Assembly (NCBI RefSeq): GCF_000264995.1
Contig: NW_006767436.1
Coordinates: 2,350,851-2,414,850 of the forward strand
Reading direction: 5' to 3'
Origin: Punctularia strigosozonata HHB-11173 SS5
Taxonomy: Eukaryota > Basidiomycota > Agaricomycetes > Corticiales > Punctulariaceae
DNA: 64,000 bases
Shown here: piece by piece, positions 42,901 through 57,900 of the stretch
How the letters are laid out: every line of letters begins with the position of its first letter
Numbering within the stretch: the stretch's first letter is position 1
Program-made: the position numbers and the translations under genes
Notes under the pieces: model-generated
Databases searched by the model: none
What the model saw: only the letters and a program-made list of their open reading frames with translations
What the model was told of the DNA's origin: nothing

Positions 42901-45900
42901 GGCCGGAGCGTCTTCGAGGGGCTTACTGCCAACCGACGCAGTTGCATGCAATGTGGCTATACCGAGGCCGTGATGCACTTCGGTTTCGACAATTGGCAGC
43001 TGGCCCTTCCTCCTCCGACCGCTGGCGGAGGTGCATGCAGGGTGGAGGATTGCATAGCGGAGTATACGAAGTTGGAGGTTTTGACGGATTGCGTGTGTAG
43101 AAGGTGTTCCATGGTCGCTACCCATCGCAAGCTCGTGCAGGAAGTGGAGAGATTGTCGGTGGTCGTCCATAGCGACGAGAAGGCTACGAAATCGGCGCGG
43201 AAGAGGGCACGCGAGGCGAGGAAACTCGAGGCGCGTGTCCGGGCTGCTCTTGAGGAAGGGCGAATAGAGGATGATATCGACGGAGTGAAGATGGAGAAAG
43301 TGATCAGCGGCCCGAGTACCAAACAAGCTATGGTTGCCAGAGTACGTCGCAATGCACTCCTGCGTTTATATCTTTACATGCTCACGATGACCTTCAGCCA
43401 CCTCCTATCCTTGCTCTTCATCTCAATCGCTCGATACACTATGGTTATTACGCCGGCCGCAACAACACCCACGTCATTTTCCCCGAGATCCTGGATCTGA
43501 CTCCCTTCACCACCTCTGGTTCTCTCTCTACTAATCCCACGTACCCTATCTCATCTGCGCCGTCCTCCTCTTCCTCGTCGTCATCTCCTTCCCGACCTCG
43601 CACACCACCTCCGCGCACTCTCTATCGACTTTCGGCCGTTGTGTGCCATTACGGCGACCATTCGTACGGTCATTATGTTTGCTATCGGAAGACACCTCGC
43701 CCCCCTTCCGCTGGATCAAAGAGGTTTTATCCGGCAATACAGCAATGCCCCCTGGGATGCCAGTGCGAGCGTTGTAGGGCATATGGCTTGATCAGGGAGA
43801 GCGACGACGTCATCACTGCCAACGAGAAGGCGGGACTTCCAGGGCAACCGGGACTTCCAGGCACAGGATGTGGTTGGCTCAGGATCAGCGACGACGATGT
43901 GAGGGAGGTAGGTATAGAGACTGTCCTTTCGGAGGGCAGAGGTGCGTTCATGATTTACTATGAACGTGTCCTCGTGCCGGTGCCCGCTCCCGCTCCACCC
44001 TCGGCTCTGCCTTCTGTCCCCACGCATGCAGCGCATCAGCGGTCGCTGGAGGATGCGAAGCTGCAACCCATTGCCCTCCCGCAAGCGCGAGCGCAGTTTC
44101 CTCATCGGCCTGTCGAGACAACTCCTAGGAGCAGCGAGGAGACAATCAAGCCTCCGACACCCACACCTCCACGTCCGCAGGCGCCAGACTTCGCGGGTTA
44201 CGGCGACGCCGGGAGCACTAGCGCCGGCTCCGCCCACACGCACGTACACATGCCCCCTGGATCTGCCATGAGAACCCCGACCGTAGTCGCTTCGTCCAAT
44301 CTTCAGTCCATTACCAATCGCGCGATAATGAACGGGACGATGGCTCGACCTACACCCCCGTCCTCACCTTCTACGTCCCCTACCCCAGCGTTGACCTCGG
44401 GCGTTGTCTATCCCAACGCGCACCCCCTGATACCTCTCCATCCTCCTCCCCTGCGCGCCGGGTCTCTTCCCCGCGTAGTGCGGAACGTGTCCCTCAGCCA
44501 GGCCAGAAGCCGAGCGGGTAGCCCCGCCAACCCCAGCGGCGTATCCACTCCACCTCGAAGGACGGCATCTCCAGTAGAAATGGGGAGCGAATACCGCATG
44601 CATAATGGGGCTGGACCGTCCCCCGGCACGGCGAATGGACGTCCGAGGGCGGGTAGCCGTACGTCCCATATGACCCATGAAAGCGTCCAACAGCCCCCCT
44701 CCAGGACAGAACGCCGGCCATTGCCTATACCACCTCCGCAGTCGACCTATACGACGGGTGCCATGCTCTCGCCCTCGCCCGCATTATCGCAGCTGTCGCA
44801 GCGACCGCGGGCGTTATCTAATACGACGCAGAGCCAGGCGCAGGGGCGGACGTTGCCGCCTCCACCGAGGAAGCAGTCCATAGTGTCGACCACGCCGCCC
44901 GCTGTGCACGCACAATGACCCCGACGTTTCCGTTGTCTTTTGCTTCTGGGGGATTTAGCTCCGCTCATCTATGTTAGCGTATTACTGCATGTATCAATAG
45001 CGCACGATTGGACCCGATACTTCCCAGTATCTCAGCGGCAGGTTTTTTGTCACGCTCCGAAACCATCCTTGGGTTAAAGCAAGCGTATGGAGCGAGAAGC
45101 CAATAACAATATAAGTATGAGCGAGAGTCCCCAGAATCTAAACTATGTACAGATGCGTAGAATATACAAGCTCCTTGCCCTTGATATCGCGGTGTGTTGT
45201 GACCGTCCGGTAGACTGTTTTGAATAAATTATACAACCACCTTCCTCAGTCGACGGAGCACCGTCGATTACTCCGGCTGCACGACGAAGCATGGACCGAA
45301 CGGCGAGTACAAGCCGTTCTATGTTAGAAGCCGGCACGGACCATCAACTTTTGCTGGAGATGGCCCGATTGCCCCGCGTTCGTCCAGTAGACATAGGAAA
45401 GCGATGGGTCAAAAGTCCAGGTCTAGTAGTAGACGTGGCGTTCGATGGTGCGGTGCTTCGCTGGGGCTGGGAGACGGTTGTGCACAACACGCTTGACACG
45501 GGTAACGGCGGGGTACCAGGCATGGTAGACCTCGTGCGTGGGATTGTCCAGCTGCACTTCAATCACTTGCCGTCCCTGAATATCTATGAGAAACATAGAG
45601 GATCCTGGAACGGGGCAACAACGTACAGCGTAGTCGACGTGTGAACCAACAACGAGACCTTCTGTACGGCCGTATGCTCCGTGGTTTACGGCGACGATAT
45701 CACCAGGCTGCAAGTTTCCCGTGTAAGCTGGAGCAGGAAAACGAGGAGGAAGTGGACGCACGATGATAGAGTCGTCGGTAGACGATGTTACCGTCGTCGT
45801 AGACACCGTGCCATACGGGACTACGCCAGAGCCGAGAGCAACGGTAGCGCTGGCGAGAACAAGGAGGGCTCGCGCTAATTTCATCTTGAGCTGTTGTGTG

Positions 45901-48900
45901 GTGAGCGGAATGACCCGGGACGTCTTGAGCAGAACGAATAGCGCGTGGCGTGCGGAGCCGGAGGGTGGTCGTGCGGGGTGGAGGGGTCGCTGGAGGGGAC
46001 CGGAGCGCCGTGGGCGAGAACGACGAGGATGGGACGGTAGCAGCACGGGCTGAGGGAGAAAATCGGGGACCTTCCCGAATTTATAGCGGGGTGACCATTG
46101 TAGTGCTCGCGAACGATTAGATCATGGCACCCACGAGGGAAACATGAGGCGCGCCCCGTCGCCCCGCTCTCCCGCGGTCGTCTCTATGGCGTGGTTACCA
46201 TTGTGCGTCTGCATGTCTCGACAAAGTACAACGCAATATGATACGTAACATAAACGTGCGGGGCGCTGTATGGGTTGTGAACACTCTTGCCAGCGCTCAT
46301 GCCTTCGACTCATCTCCTCGCGATAACCACATGGCTGGCCGTTCCGGTGCAATGACACCAAGTCCGTGCAGAATGAACCACGTCCAGATGATCTGCATGC
46401 CTCGCTTGATCGCGCAAGCAGTCGTCCACAGCATTCACCAAGAATAAACAGGGAGGGAAGGGATGTGCTTCAATCGTATGTGGTCAAGTGACCAGCTCCG
46501 TAAGGGTATCCTCTTCTGGCGCGGATGCGTGGTCTTGCATGGTTTGATGCATTCGTTCTGGACTGTCAGAAGCAACCGCGTCGAATGATGCGGGGTCAGA
46601 GTGGATGGAGTGTTCGCGTCCGCGTCCGCGTCCGAGGTGCGACGAAACGGCCTCTCACTCCCGAGCACTCCTTGCTCCGAAGCGTCGCGCGAGGTTTTGC
46701 ACCCAGCCCCGGAGCACATCCCTAATCCGAATCACCTCAACCTGCGGTCCACCATTCTGCCCCAAGCCCGCGTCCTCAGTCCATCCGACCCGCTTGCTTT
46801 CCTTCCCAAGGACCTTGATTCTCTCCTCCAACTCCCTCACGATCGCCTCGCCGCATCGTTCATAACATCTCCGTAGTTCTTGTTCTCTGTCGTGGTATGC
46901 TCTCCTCACTGCATAGGGAGCAATGCCATTGTACCGCCTGACGGCATCGTTTATCTCCTTGATCGCGGCATCGTGATACGACTTCTCCTGTTGCTCCCAG
47001 GAGCTATCGCGTAGAGAAGTCGCGGCGGAGAGATTCGGGGAAGAAGCCAGCTTGCGGAGCGTGGAGGGAAGAAATGCAGGAGGGGTGCTGGCAGTGATAT
47101 TGCGAACAGCACGCCTCGTCCAAGATTGGAGGAGGATCTCACGGAAAGAGTCGAGGGTAGATTCCAGCTCTAAGAAGTATAATCAGTGAAGGACGGAAGT
47201 ACATTGAGAATAACCTTACCATGTTGCAACTCCACCCATGGAGGGGCTGCTCCATTCCGCTGTACGATCCGGTTCATGAGGAACTCTTCGCGAGCAATAA
47301 ACGGGTTGCCTTCGTCGTCATGCCTTTTGATCGGCTTGCCTCGCCCGGATATTTTGTTGAAGTGACCTGCTTGGCGCGCACTCTCGATCTTCTCCTCGAC
47401 TAGGCTCGCCCAGCCTTTCAGTGAGCTCGGGTTCGCTCGACCACCGCCGGCGCCTCCTCCGGGATGGCGCATACCGAGTCGGTAGTCCAACGTTCTTTCT
47501 CGAGCATCGGTCAAGCGCGTGACGACCTGCGTGCGTTTCTTCAATTCTCGCGCTTTCTTTAGGGCTTTCTCGTCTCCCGGCGCGATGGATTTTGTCGGGC
47601 TTGTGCGAAGAGATGGGAAGTGGCCAACACGGACTGATGCGACATGCGAAGGGGCCTGCGACGGAAGGAATCTAAGATGCGTATGACGTTTGATCGGTGA
47701 TTTCCATACCTTGTAAGTAGTCATCCAGGGTCGATGGCCTTCAACGGGCTGTAGCAGAGGTACATTCGCCATCTCAGCTGGCGAGAGTTTCTCCTGCACT
47801 CGCGGTACCGTATCTAGACCCTCGACCTTCTCGATCATCTGTTGTACGACCGACCCTCCTGCTTCAGCGGCGCTGTTCCCTGCCTTGGCCAAAGCGATGG
47901 TCTCCTCCATGCTTAACTCTACCTCTTCCTCTTCTGTAGCCCTCCCTGCGACCTTCGGAGGCTCAGCCCGTATTTTATCCTCGGCGCTCCTGATGTTCCC
48001 CGTGCGCATCGGCTTGTACTTGTCCATGAGCATCCTCAGGACCGCATCTTCCATGCTCTCCTCGCCGGTCCAGTTCGGGTGGCCGCCGTTGATCACCTCC
48101 AGAGGTAGTTTGGGCGGGCGAGGAGGGTTCGAAACGAGTTCAGCCTCTTCACGCGCAGCATCGGCGAAAAGCTTGTCACTGGCACGGGCCGGCGCTGGAG
48201 ACGAGGTTCCATCCGCGTCAGGGGACGTGCTCGAGCCCGACGTCGAGGAGGTAGCTCGGAGACCGTAGTAGACAAGAATTCTAGCTCTTGTGCGGACGTT
48301 TATGCATGGTAAGCGCGAGATAGAGGCGCGAGGGAGCATAGGCCAAATATTGGACGGGAAGAAGCAACCATGCTTGCTGATATGGAAGGGGGTTGGTAAT
48401 AGACCGTGTGAAGGTGGGGTGCTTCGTCTTTGAGTTGGCCCGTTCTGAGTTTCGCGTCTCTTGGATTCTGCAACATTCGGTTCCTCATCGTCTCTGCATT
48501 TGCACTCACGCTTGACCTTACTTGCATGGCATACAATGTATACCTCCTACTGTCAAATGGCTGCCTGGTATCTACACAATGATTATCGCGACATCCTGGT
48601 GCAGCATGAATCAGTGGCAGTGCCTTTTCTTTTTTTCGTACTCAGCTCAGCGTCGCTGCTTCGATCTCTACGAGCTTCATGTCGAGCATAATTCTTGAGC
48701 CGCTCCCCACACCTATTTCCTTACCGACCATCAAGTCTGCATTGATTGCGGTTCGACAGAGCGCAGCGGGAGGACGAGGGGTGTTCGCAAACGAAGACAT
48801 CCCAGCCGGCACGCTAGTCTACACGACGAAACCTACTCCCGCCAGCGTGATCTATCGTATATTCCGTAAAGAAGTTTGCTCGTGGTGCTTTGCTTACGAC

Positions 48901-51900
48901 TCGGGACGAACGTGGAAGATCACCAGCGATCATCCGAAGAAAGTGCTCGGGCCGTTGGCGTATTTCTGCTCTGATCGCTGCAAAACGGACTGGGAGGACG
49001 ACCTGGGCAACGTGGGCAGAGAAGCGTGGTCTTGTGTGGAGACGTGGATGAAAAAGGCGGGGAAGAAACCAGATGAGTTGGCTGAGCCGAAACCAAACGA
49101 GGCGGAGATAAACTCGGCTTGGAAAGAGGCTGAGAGTGTCGGCATGCAGATTCTCGAGTCGAGGTCTACGACGGCACCGACCAAAAATCATCGCCGAGCC
49201 CTCGCCAATGCATTATCGTTGCCACCGTTCCCGGACACGATGGCTCTATTGCTCTCCGGCATTTTGACAGCTTACTCTCGACCGGAGATGTTCAATCTCA
49301 TGCTCCACTTGGAACTAGTCTCGCAGCCTTACCGGTCGCCGATACACTTCCAGAGTCATCTCTCGTCCTATAAAACGATGCTGGCCCTACTTCCCCGGGC
49401 ACTGTTGCCGTTTGTCACTCCGCGCAATTTTCGGGCAATAGCGAGTCGAGACGTACACAACAGCTTCGGGATCTGGAGTCACCCGGGAGATTCGACCGCC
49501 GAAATGCTAGGATTTGGAATTTGGCCCGACGCCTCGTTCTTCAATCATTCGTGCGCGCCGAACATGGGGACGAAGGATCGGCTTGGTCGCGCATGGGAAT
49601 TCAGGTCGTCCAAACAAATTCAGAAAGACGAGGAGCTGTTCATATCGTACCTGAGCTTAGAAGAACTTGAAGAGATGGACGCGTTCGCGAGGCGGGAGCG
49701 GCTTCAGAATGTATGGGGTTTTGAATGCTCGTGTCATAGATGCAGGATAGAAATAGAAGGCAACGAGTCTTGAATAACTGTTTGTATATGTCGTCCCGCA
49801 CAAGCGTCTTCCGTCCGTTACACAGACGGACGGAAATGGTTAGATCCAGAGTCAGTGTGGACGGGCCGCAAGATCTACGCAGGGGTCCGCAGATCCACTG
49901 AGCGCTGGGAGGACCCCCGAGTATCGGGCGCTAGGATGCGACGCGTCCAGTGGCATCGTCGTCTTCTAGCTTCGTTCGCTGTGGGCGACATCGTCGGCGC
50001 GGACATCTCCTTCGGCGTCGTGCTCTTGACTTGATTGCTTGCGCCTACCATCACGACCAGCTTTGCTTGCTCAAAGCTGCCTCCTTGTCTCGATTCTGGC
50101 GCTTGGCCACCCGACCCCGGATTTCAGCCTCTAGTTGATGATCATCCACGATGCCTGTCCGACGCTCATCGGCTTCGGCAGGGCAAGTAACGAGCAGTGC
50201 AACCACTAGCTCCACCAGAGTGCACAAGGTCAACGAATCACATCATCATCTACCACCCGGACCCTCGTCTTCACTTCAGATGGCCGTCTATCATGCGTAT
50301 AACCAAACTGTGCCGACACCTCAGCAGAAGGTGGTATACGTGTTGGTGAACAGACTCAGGAACAAGGTGTGTTATGCACCACTCGTTGTGGGCAACGCCT
50401 TTATTTAACAGGCCATGATACGTAGCTGCCATGCTACTCTGGACTGAGCCTCGAGGTCATCGAGAATGACAACGCCATGGTGCAGGCGATTGATTCTCTA
50501 GTTGAACTCTCAAGAGACTCTCTAAACATCATAGCGCACACCCTTGCTGAAACGCTCGAGAAATTGGCCAAGGCGAGTATCTCGTGACCGCGCCCATCCA
50601 ACAGCTAACAGCTAACGTCGACAACCCCCACAGCTGGCCGAGGAATCTGGGTACACCGTCCAAGTACTCCAGTCCCAGCTCTACATTCTCAAGGTCTTGT
50701 CCGTGGTCATGGGCTCGCGTTGGCGAACATATCAGGGCGAAAATCGGCCAGAATCCAGTCTGAGTCATCGTGTCGACACCGGGTCTGGAATCACCACCCC
50801 CGTAGAAGCAGTCACACCTGACTCGCGTGGAGGTTCTCATGGACAACGATATGCCTCGCCTGCCGACCATACGCTCCAACAAGGGCAGCGGGTAACGCCG
50901 ACCCCGCTGGACGACAACTGTGCGAAGTACATACTCATGGTGATGGTGTTGTTCCTGCGGCAGGCAGCGCCACCCGCGGACTCCACGCAGATATCACGTA
51001 TGGCGCGTTTAGCTTCACAGCTCGACTACTCAACTTGCAAGCTACGGGACGGGGCGAATCCGTGGAGTGACACCTGGGAGAGACCAGAGCCATACACTCG
51101 GTCCATACGCCCCCAGCCTTCGTTCATGTCGGCGGCATCTAAGTCCACCAATACGGATACCCGAATGCAGTTCGTGATGCGGCCCGTCGAATTCGAGAAG
51201 ACGCCACGAGTATTGCTGAGATCGCTTTCGGCACTCAATCACCTAGTTGGCAATACGGCTGGACTGATCGTACATTATCTATCGACCTCCAACTGGCCTG
51301 TGGTCTTCACGCGCATACGAAATAAAATCCACTATCTCGCCAGCGCTAACGAAGACGATCCAGACATTGTCGACCTTGAACTCGTCGCCCACGCTGCACT
51401 GGATCGTGTTAGGTTGATACAGATACTCCAAGGTACGTTGTCGAGCGCTCGTATATGTCACAATCGCTTATCAGAGCATGAATGATATGCAGAAACTTCA
51501 TCTCTTCTGTTGAACATGCGCAGAGAGTCGCAATCCTTGTGCTCAGGGCCTCTCCGTACGGCGGTATGGACCTGGATCGAGCTATGTCCTATCGAGTTCA
51601 ACGATACGCTCTTGTCAGCGCGGAGGATGGAAGGTGCCCCAGAACGCGCGTTCGATCTGCTTTATCAGAATGCCGAGTACAGCGATAAACGCTTGCTTTG
51701 GCCTGCGTTGACCACCCTTCTCTGCCTGAGCTCCGAACGCTTACGTGATTTCCATGTCAATCCATCCGTAGCCATGCAGAAGAATTATCGCAAGGATTGG
51801 CATTTCATGGAGCAACTGTTCAAGAATCTGACGCCGACGTCCAAGCTCCATGATGTGGCTTTCCGGTGCCTGATAGACATCTGCAAGGCGGCTGCACACA

Positions 51901-54900
51901 TACGATCTGACAAGGACTTGCCTTTGAGATCAATCGCCCTGGACGTTGCTCATGAGATCAAGGTATGCTTTTCATATATAACGGTCATTCAAGCTGTCTG
52001 AACAAGCTCCTGGCTCCAGTCCGTGCTCCTCAAATATCAGAACCAGCGACCATTCTGGGAGGCCGCTGATGAAATCGACAGCGACCTATTTTCCGATGCC
52101 TTGGTAGCCGTATACCGATTTCTGCCGAAGGACGAGGTGCTGCCACTTATTGGCGCATGCTTGGAGCCAGTACGCTCGGATGGTGTAAAGATTTGCGCTG
52201 TGCGGGCTTTCCGGCAACTGGTCCTCGTCGTACGCGCACACGTTCAAGTTAAACAGCTCCACACTACTAATCAGATCGACAGGAGGGAATGATCCCGTGG
52301 CACCCACCTACAGCCAGTTTACGGGATGCGTTCGCGACCCGGATTCGAAGAATCTTCCTGGTGAGGGTGTTTACACCTCCATATACGAGGTTATGTTCAT
52401 ATCTGACGCTCTGTCAGGCCGCTATTCTTGGCCATGGCGAGATTGATGAGAGAGGGAACCTTATGAGGCCGTCTCCACGACCAAAATTAAAACGCGCATC
52501 ATCTGAAACCATTCCAGATCGTGAATGGCTGTTGCTCGCAGTGCTGGCTCTGTGGAGAGTGGACATTGATTTCTACCTCCAGTGGCTATCTGTCGCAGAA
52601 AGTGCTGATAAGGGACTCAATGCCCTCAAACTTTGGGACTCGACATGTGATCTCGCTGTCAAAATGGCCCTCGATCTCTCCTTCCGATATCTATCGAAAT
52701 ATGTCTTTGCGTTGAGTCCAGACAGTCCCTATCTCTCGGCCGCCGTACCATGGTTGATGCAATTCACGTACGCATCTCTGTTTGGACATGTCTAGATCGC
52801 CTGATCGTTTTCACAGGCCCTACGCGTTGCTATCAGCATGCACGAACTTGCTCGCGGCACGGGCAGATTTCGAGGCACAGAGACTTTGGGTCGACACTGC
52901 ACACGGTCTCCTTCTGCTGTACACACGCGATACCGACGTAAGTCTCGGTTGTACAATGATCATAAGTCCGCCACTGATGACTGCCATAGCATGAACACGG
53001 AAGACAGATTCAGTTCTCTCCCGAACGTATCCCTGCCTTTGCCATTGCTGAAATTGCTTTACTTGTCTCGTTAACGTCGGCGGATGCGAATGTGTCCTCC
53101 ACAGCGGCATCGGGTCTTCGTTTACTCGCTCAGGCGGAATCGCAACAGGACGCGCCGCTTAATGATGCTATGAGCCCTGAAGAGAGATCCAAACGATTCC
53201 CCATATATGCCCAACTTGGGGACCCGCGGCAAATCATTGTCGGTGAGATCGTCATATTGTTGGGCCTACCTTTGTCCTCAAGAATGGCTTTTCAGGTCGT
53301 GTGGGGCACCACAAACGCATACGTAAGCTTGTTCGTATCATCGCCAGTGCGTCTCCTGCGCACATGGCAGTTTGGCAAGAATGCTACTGGAGATGGTGTC
53401 ATTTGACCGAATTGGCCATACGTCCGACCACTGAGAACGGTGCTATCGGTCCCGACAGCATGCAAGTTACCGTTTTCGATAGGCAAATGACGACGGAGGT
53501 CCGTTTCAGATATTCACGGGAAGTATTCACACACTGATGTCAGCGCAGGAGGTGCAATTCCAGTGGAGGGTATTGACTCTGTTTCTCGCTGCATTCGCCG
53601 CAGCATGTACACCGACAGACTTCGACCCATCGGCTGTCACATATGTCGTACCGTCAGAGTGCTTGCCGGATGAGATACGGATATTGAGGGATCCCTGGGA
53701 TCTAGCGGAAAGTTTCATTTACAGCCTGGTTGACCTCATGGTCGCCGAGTCCATCCACGCTCGCGACGTTGCTCGAGATGCCACGGGCTCAGAACTGAGT
53801 CCGGGCATATATCCCATACTTTTCAAGCACATGCTGAGGTACAGTTCATCCCTACAATCCACTCGTTGGGCAAAACCTGAGTAGGGCATTGGCAGTGTTA
53901 TTCACAATGTCACTGAAGAAGTGAGTGCAGAATGGGCGGACCATTGCGCATTGTTCCTGGAGCAGGTCAGTGGGAGCATACTAGAACACGCGCAGTATGC
54001 TCATACATGACCTGCGACAGTTTATCGCCACGTTCAAGTTACTGTTGGATAATCCGAACGCGAAGCCTGAAGAGCTGCTAACGTTTGATTCGGGCGCCAC
54101 GCTTTCGGCACTCGCGGCTTTCATCGCTCGGATCGACGATCCCGCCACCTTCAAGATCAAGGTCAAGTTTTGCGCTCTATGCGAAAGCATCAGTGCCCGT
54201 GCGGAAACCTTAGCGGTTCGGAAGGACTTCACGTGCCACGACGTGCTGGACGTGATCATCGAGTGGATTCAAGAACCTGCCTCTGTAAGCAGTACGGGGG
54301 GTATCTAAACCCGTGATAGGACCTAACATTCTGATAGATTCAGGAATCGGAATTATCGCGCAATCAGATTGAAGTGAACATGGCTTGCCTTCGCGCAACG
54401 GTGAAAATTCTGTCATGGCTACCCCTTCGGCCTGATGACAGTGCTGGCGGAGATGGCGCAGATCATATCGCGTCGAGGCTTTTCTTCCGCTACTCCAGCT
54501 TGTTGATCAAATTATTAGACTGGGATCGCGGTGAAGGAGTACGTCATACTAGAGACTATGTCTGGTTCCTTGTGCTGACCGAGCTGCAGTCAACGGACGA
54601 TCGCGGCTCCGAGATATCTTCGCGCTCTCAGGTGGGTTCTCCTCCGTATGGTAGTAGTTATCAGTCGTAAACTCTGAATGGCACAGCGCTCCCGGGCAGC
54701 CTCGAAACGACATGCTGAAATACGAGAGCTGGTCATCACCGGCTTATCTCACCTCGTGATGGGCAATGCAGATGCCGGACTCAAGCACGGACTTTCGCTC
54801 GCTTACGATGATGATACAAGCAAAAGAGCGATATTCGGCTATGTCTTCTCTCGAGTGCTTAAAAAAGGTACCAAGTTTGAGGCCAAGGATTCAGGAACGG

Positions 54901-57900
54901 ATGCAATTCGCCGTAGCCGTCTGTGCGAGCTCGTCAAAGGACACAACGTAAGCCGAAGCAATCTAATGTTCATGACAACACAAACTTATTATACCCCTCG
55001 GCAGCTGGTGTTGGCGCTGGCCATCTGCGAAACTTGTCCTGCATCAGAAGTTGATATCGTCATCCCAGTCCTATTCAACCTTTTTGACACAAGATCATCC
55101 TTGATGCGACTGCTGAAGGCCATGATTGACAGGGAGGTAGCGCGTACCGGTAAGTCCTTCGTATATGCAGCAATAGACTGTTGATCTGAGCCCTTGCAGA
55201 CAATGAGGCGGCCCTGTTCAGGGGCAATAGCGTTTGTACGAGGCTCTTGTCCGCATTTGGTAAGCTTCACGGGTACGACTACCTGCGTAGCTTGATTATC
55301 CCTCTGGTGAAAACTATGACCATCATGCCGGAGGGGTGCAGCTACGAAATGGACCCAGCTAAGGTCGGCCCGCGGCAAGCCCAACTTAACCAACAGAACG
55401 TGGAACGAGTTACGAGCGCCTTTTTGCAAATTATCGCCTCTTCAGTTCCAGCACTACCCCCGTAGGTGTTTCCATTTCGTCGTCTCTGCATATCTTCTCA
55501 TCTTCCATAATAGTATGTTCCGAGAGATTTGTGCGCATATAGGCAAAGCCGTGTGAGTGTGAGCATTGTGCTACGCGGAATACCATTAAGCACCGTGTCT
55601 AGGAACGAAGTCTGGCCGGACGCCAGATTTGCAGCCCTTGGCGCATTCATGTTCTTGAGGTGCGTATCATGGTATTCACTGTTACCTTGTACTGAATACA
55701 TCAATAGGTTCATCTCGCCAGCCGTAGTCGCGCCGGATTCCGTCGATGTCGAGTTCCCCAACGATCCAGTACAACGACGAGGACTGTTGGTCATAACCAA
55801 GATCATTACAAACCTGGCCAACAACATCTTTTTCGGAAAGGAAGCGTTCATGGTATCGCTGAACGGGTACCTCGCCGATAATATCGTCCATGTTACCCGG
55901 TATCTCAATGATCTTCATGTCAGTGATGTTCACATCACTCGCATATATCACGATTGACGTAGTATCCAGAAGTATTCAGCGATCAGCACTGAGGAGGACG
56001 ACGACGAATGGTTGGGAACCACCTACGATGACACGGACACCGTTGTTCTCCATCGTTTCTTTGAGAAGCATGCGGATAAGATCGGAAAGGAGCTGCTCAG
56101 TCTGCCGCCAGGGATGGCACAACCTGATTCGGCAGCTGTCGAAAACAAGGTGGCATGGACGGATCTATGCGGCGCGCTCGTGGATTTGGGACAGCCCCTT
56201 GATGTTCCTTCGCTGTCCCCGAACTCAACCATAGACCATCGGGACTTCCTCGAACTTATGGCAAGATCACAGCATCGCAATGTTGATTCCGTACGCGAGA
56301 TATTCATTGATGCATCCTCCTCAGAGGTATGGGTATATGGTCATTAACCTCGTTCCTACTACTAAGATTCCATCCAGGAGGGACCCGCGCTTTTCGTGTT
56401 CAAAGTGCACAAGCTTGACGCGGAGGCTCTTGACATCGACTTGCTTATGTATCATATCTTCAAGGTTTGTTTTTCTTCCGTGTGATGGGGTTGCGGGATA
56501 ACAGAAGTCGTTCCAGAGTCTTATGCGTCCTGAATACTCCGCTCGCACCTTTGAAATCGTCTTCGATTTTACCTCGTTCTCGTCCAACTCCGAAATTCCA
56601 GTGCAATGGTTGAAGTATTGTTGCGAATTGATTCCTTACGATATCAGGCAACGATATACGGGCGCACATATCCTTAGCCCAAATGCGTTAGCGGTACGCT
56701 ATCTACGTCGAGTGCACAACATCTTCGCAGGTTTAACACGTCTGATTGCCGCCACGGTTCCTCGCTGACGTACTTGCTTAGGCATGCCTACGTTTGAACA
56801 AGTTACCGTCTATTCCAGTGTGGCCGATCTGTCTCGCTTACGATCGGAGTTGATTTCCGAGCGCTGCCTGTCGGTGTTGACACACGCAGGTGATGTCTAT
56901 TTGTACTGCAGCTACGCTATCCGTTGACATGCAGACAGTGGAACTGGAACAAGAACCGCGGCAAGAATTCAGGGAAGCGTCCATGAGACACAGTCATCAA
57001 CCTCGAACACCAGTAATCATCAGCGTCGCAGCTTCCCACCTGAGGATCACCTCGGTCAGTCTTCGTGTGCCCGGAGGAAATGATATACTCAATCGTAGTA
57101 GATCAAAGCACAGACAATCACTCCAGCACTATCGTGCAAGTTCACGGAGATAGTCATGTTGACGGATATCAGCGACATCTACAACGTTTCAACGGGTCGT
57201 GATACGTTCGAGTTCATAATCAGACGCAGACACGGCACCACCATGTATTTCTCGTCCTCCGCGAGAGAGGCCATAGTCAAGGTAAGGCTCGTTCGAGAGC
57301 TGATGGTAATTACTGAACGCGTTACAGCTGGTAAGAGAGGCGAAGGGTAGATTGCGCAATATCCACGTATCTACCTCCGAGCGCATGGGCCGATTCTCAA
57401 ACACTTCTGCTATGTTGCTCCACATCAGCATGCTCGGCATTGGCTCCGAAGACGAACATCTCCTCGATGCCTCTTCTGAACTTCTTTCGGCGGTTTGTGC
57501 TCACTTGAACTACGACGACGCTCCCGTCGTAGCGTCCCAAGGTTTGTGTTTGCCTACTCCTGTGCCATGCTTTACGCTCATTTGTTAGGGATAGCCGGAT
57601 TCATCCCTGGACACCCTCGGACATTCAGTATCCAATTAAGTGAAAAACTGGCGGCATTCGCACCTCATCTCACATTGGACTTCATCCACGAGGTGTGCGC
57701 TGGGATGGAGAAGACGAAAGTGGCACAGAAGATTCACTGTCTCCAGTATTTGAGTCCTTGGATGAAAAACCTCGCGTTCTTCCCGAATCCGGCGCATCCC
57801 CTCTATGAACACTCTGGGGCGAAGCTGCGAGATTGTGTCAGGCTCCTCGTTGATTTGACAACGAACGATAAAGATGTACGCGTTCGCGGCTTCGGTTCTG